Assembly: GCA_025924495.1 (NCBI GenBank)
Contig: JAICIG010000046.1
Coordinates: forward strand, 1-25,760
DNA length: 25,760 nucleotides
Direction of reading: 5' to 3'
From: Pirellulales bacterium
Lineage (GTDB): Bacteria > Planctomycetota > Planctomycetia > Pirellulales > JAICIG01
In this document: positions 24,960 to 25,760 of the stretch, in pieces
How positions within the stretch are numbered: position 1 is the stretch's first letter
How the letters are laid out: each line of letters starts with the position of its first letter
Notes under the pieces: generated by a model
Told to the model about the DNA's origin: nothing
The model's database searches: none
What the model saw: the letters and a program-made list of their open reading frames with translations, nothing else
Made by a program: the position numbers and the translations under genes

Positions 24960-25760
24960 ATGATAAAGCAGCCTCAACCAACAAGTCCGCTCGTGTCACG
25001 GCGCGAGCTGTTGCGACTTTCTGGCCAAGGCCTCGGCACATTGGCGCTGGCTGGCCTGCTTAAGTCGGAGGGGTTGCTGGCGGAAGAGTCGAGGCCGAAT
25101 AGCACGGATCTGCGACCCAAACCGCCGCATTTAGCGCCGCGGGCTCGGGCCGTTGTGATGTTCGTGCAAAATGGCGGTCCCAGCCAGATGGAGCTGTTCG
25201 ATCCCAAACCCGAACTGAATCGGCGCGAGGGACAAACCCACGCGGAAAAAGTCGAAATGTTCCAGCCCGGCAGCGAAGGAAATAGGTTGCTGGGCTGCCC
25301 GTTTAAATTCTTCCCGCGCGGTCAGTGCGGGATGGAGCTGTCGGAAGTCATTCCGCACCTGGGCTCGATCGCCGACGAGTTGTGCCTGGTGCGCTCGATG
25401 TACAGCGAGCACAACAATCATACCGAGGCGTTAGTGCTGTTGAGTACCGGCAAGATCTTTCAGGGCCGGCCGGCGCTGGGCAGTTGGGTTAGCTATGCGC
25501 TGGGGACCGAGAATGAGAACCTGCCCGCGTACGCCGTCCTGCGCGATCCGGCCGGCTACAACACCAGCGGCACGCTGCTGTGGCAAAACGGCTGGCTACC
25601 CGCATTGTACCGTGGCACGGAGTTCAACTCGAAAGGAGCGCCGGTACTGAATCTGGAGCCGGCGACGCCCACTCCACCCGACGTCAGACGCGACAACCTC
25701 GATTTTCTCGCCAAGCTGAATGAACTGCATCGCCAGGCATATCCCCGGGAAAGCGCGCTC
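24960..25760 (+). CDS. DUF1501-family protein (3'-truncated by the window end)
   Basis: The frame runs open for 267 codons from ATG 24960 to the last base, with GAGGG seven bases upstream. The N-terminus SRRELLRLSGQGLGTLALAG is a twin-arginine-like leader. Then follow the DUF1501 hallmarks AVVMFVQNGGPSQMELFDPK, LGSIADELCLVRSMYSEHNN and GRPALGSWVSYALGTEN. The family belongs to the alkaline phosphatase/sulfatase superfamily and is almost always encoded directly after a PSD gene, as here. It is presumably exported folded. About a third to a half of the protein lies beyond the window. Confidence 0.93.
   Translation, partial: MIKQPQPTSPLVSRRELLRLSGQGLGTLALAGLLKSEGLLAEESRPNSTDLRPKPPHLAPRARAVVMFVQNGGPSQMELFDPKPELNRREGQTHAEKVEMFQPGSEGNRLLGCPFKFFPRGQCGMELSEVIPHLGSIADELCLVRSMYSEHNNHTEALVLLSTGKIFQGRPALGSWVSYALGTENENLPAYAVLRDPAGYNTSGTLLWQNGWLPALYRGTEFNSKGAPVLNLEPATPTPPDVRRDNLDFLAKLNELHRQAYPRESAL

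Overview
The window looks like a chromosomal segment of a planctomycete, probably of the Pirellulales type. The evidence is the PSCyt1-DUF1549-DUF1553 'PSD' gene followed by a DUF1501 gene at the right end, the LEPR-like N-terminal motif and planctomycete-style C-terminus on a very large surface protein, an ECF sigma factor paired with a membrane-anchored partner, and GC-rich intergenic DNA carrying degenerate dispersed repeats. This placement is inferred from gene families; no rRNA or other taxonomic marker is present.

Layout, left to right. 1-1200: the 3' part of a class I flavin disulfide reductase, then a 26-codon scrap resembling the start of an MBL-fold hydrolase. 1200-1846: repeat-bearing non-coding DNA. 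1847-3772: ECF sigma factor and its membrane partner, which ends in two BamE/SmpA-like units. 4013-7859 (minus): a UvrA-type excinuclease ATPase and an upstream nucleotidyltransferase-like gene that appears to lack its catalytic aspartates. 7860-8323: non-coding, repeat-bearing. 8324-9187: a secreted lectin/lyase-like protein.

9422-13342 is the most unusual part, a cluster of single-domain signalling genes. A three-part CheY-like protein (receiver, SRELNRQ helix, C-terminal domain) sits beside two small genes. One encodes only a relative of its helix and the other a relative of its C-terminal domain. Further right are a canonical orphan CheY (minus), then a plus-strand pair of a 75-residue BON-like protein and a shortened, degenerate receiver. 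A sigma-54-like promoter lies in front of that pair. No histidine kinase lies inside this cluster.

13496-16666 (minus) encodes a 1056-residue surface protein with PKD-like repeats, a choice-of-anchor L domain and RTX-like calcium-binding repeats. Upstream of it on the same strand is a NarX/NarL-type histidine kinase and LuxR-family response regulator pair (16947-18580). 18581-19503 is a long non-coding stretch with a dispersed repeat, a perfect 16-bp palindrome and a strong hairpin. 19504-20919 is a complete tyrosine recombinase whose 3' end points at the 3' end of a minus-strand tRNA-Arg(ACG), a likely integration site. 21219-22028 (minus) is a CPBP intramembrane protease. 22174-25760 is the PSD/DUF1501 gene pair, the second cut by the window end.

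Functionally the window mixes housekeeping (DNA repair, tRNA), extracytoplasmic stress or surface sensing (ECF unit, kinase-regulator pair, cluster of orphan receivers), secreted and surface proteins, and planctomycete-specific secreted cytochrome and DUF1501 proteins. All function calls come from reading the sequence and recalling families; no searches were run.
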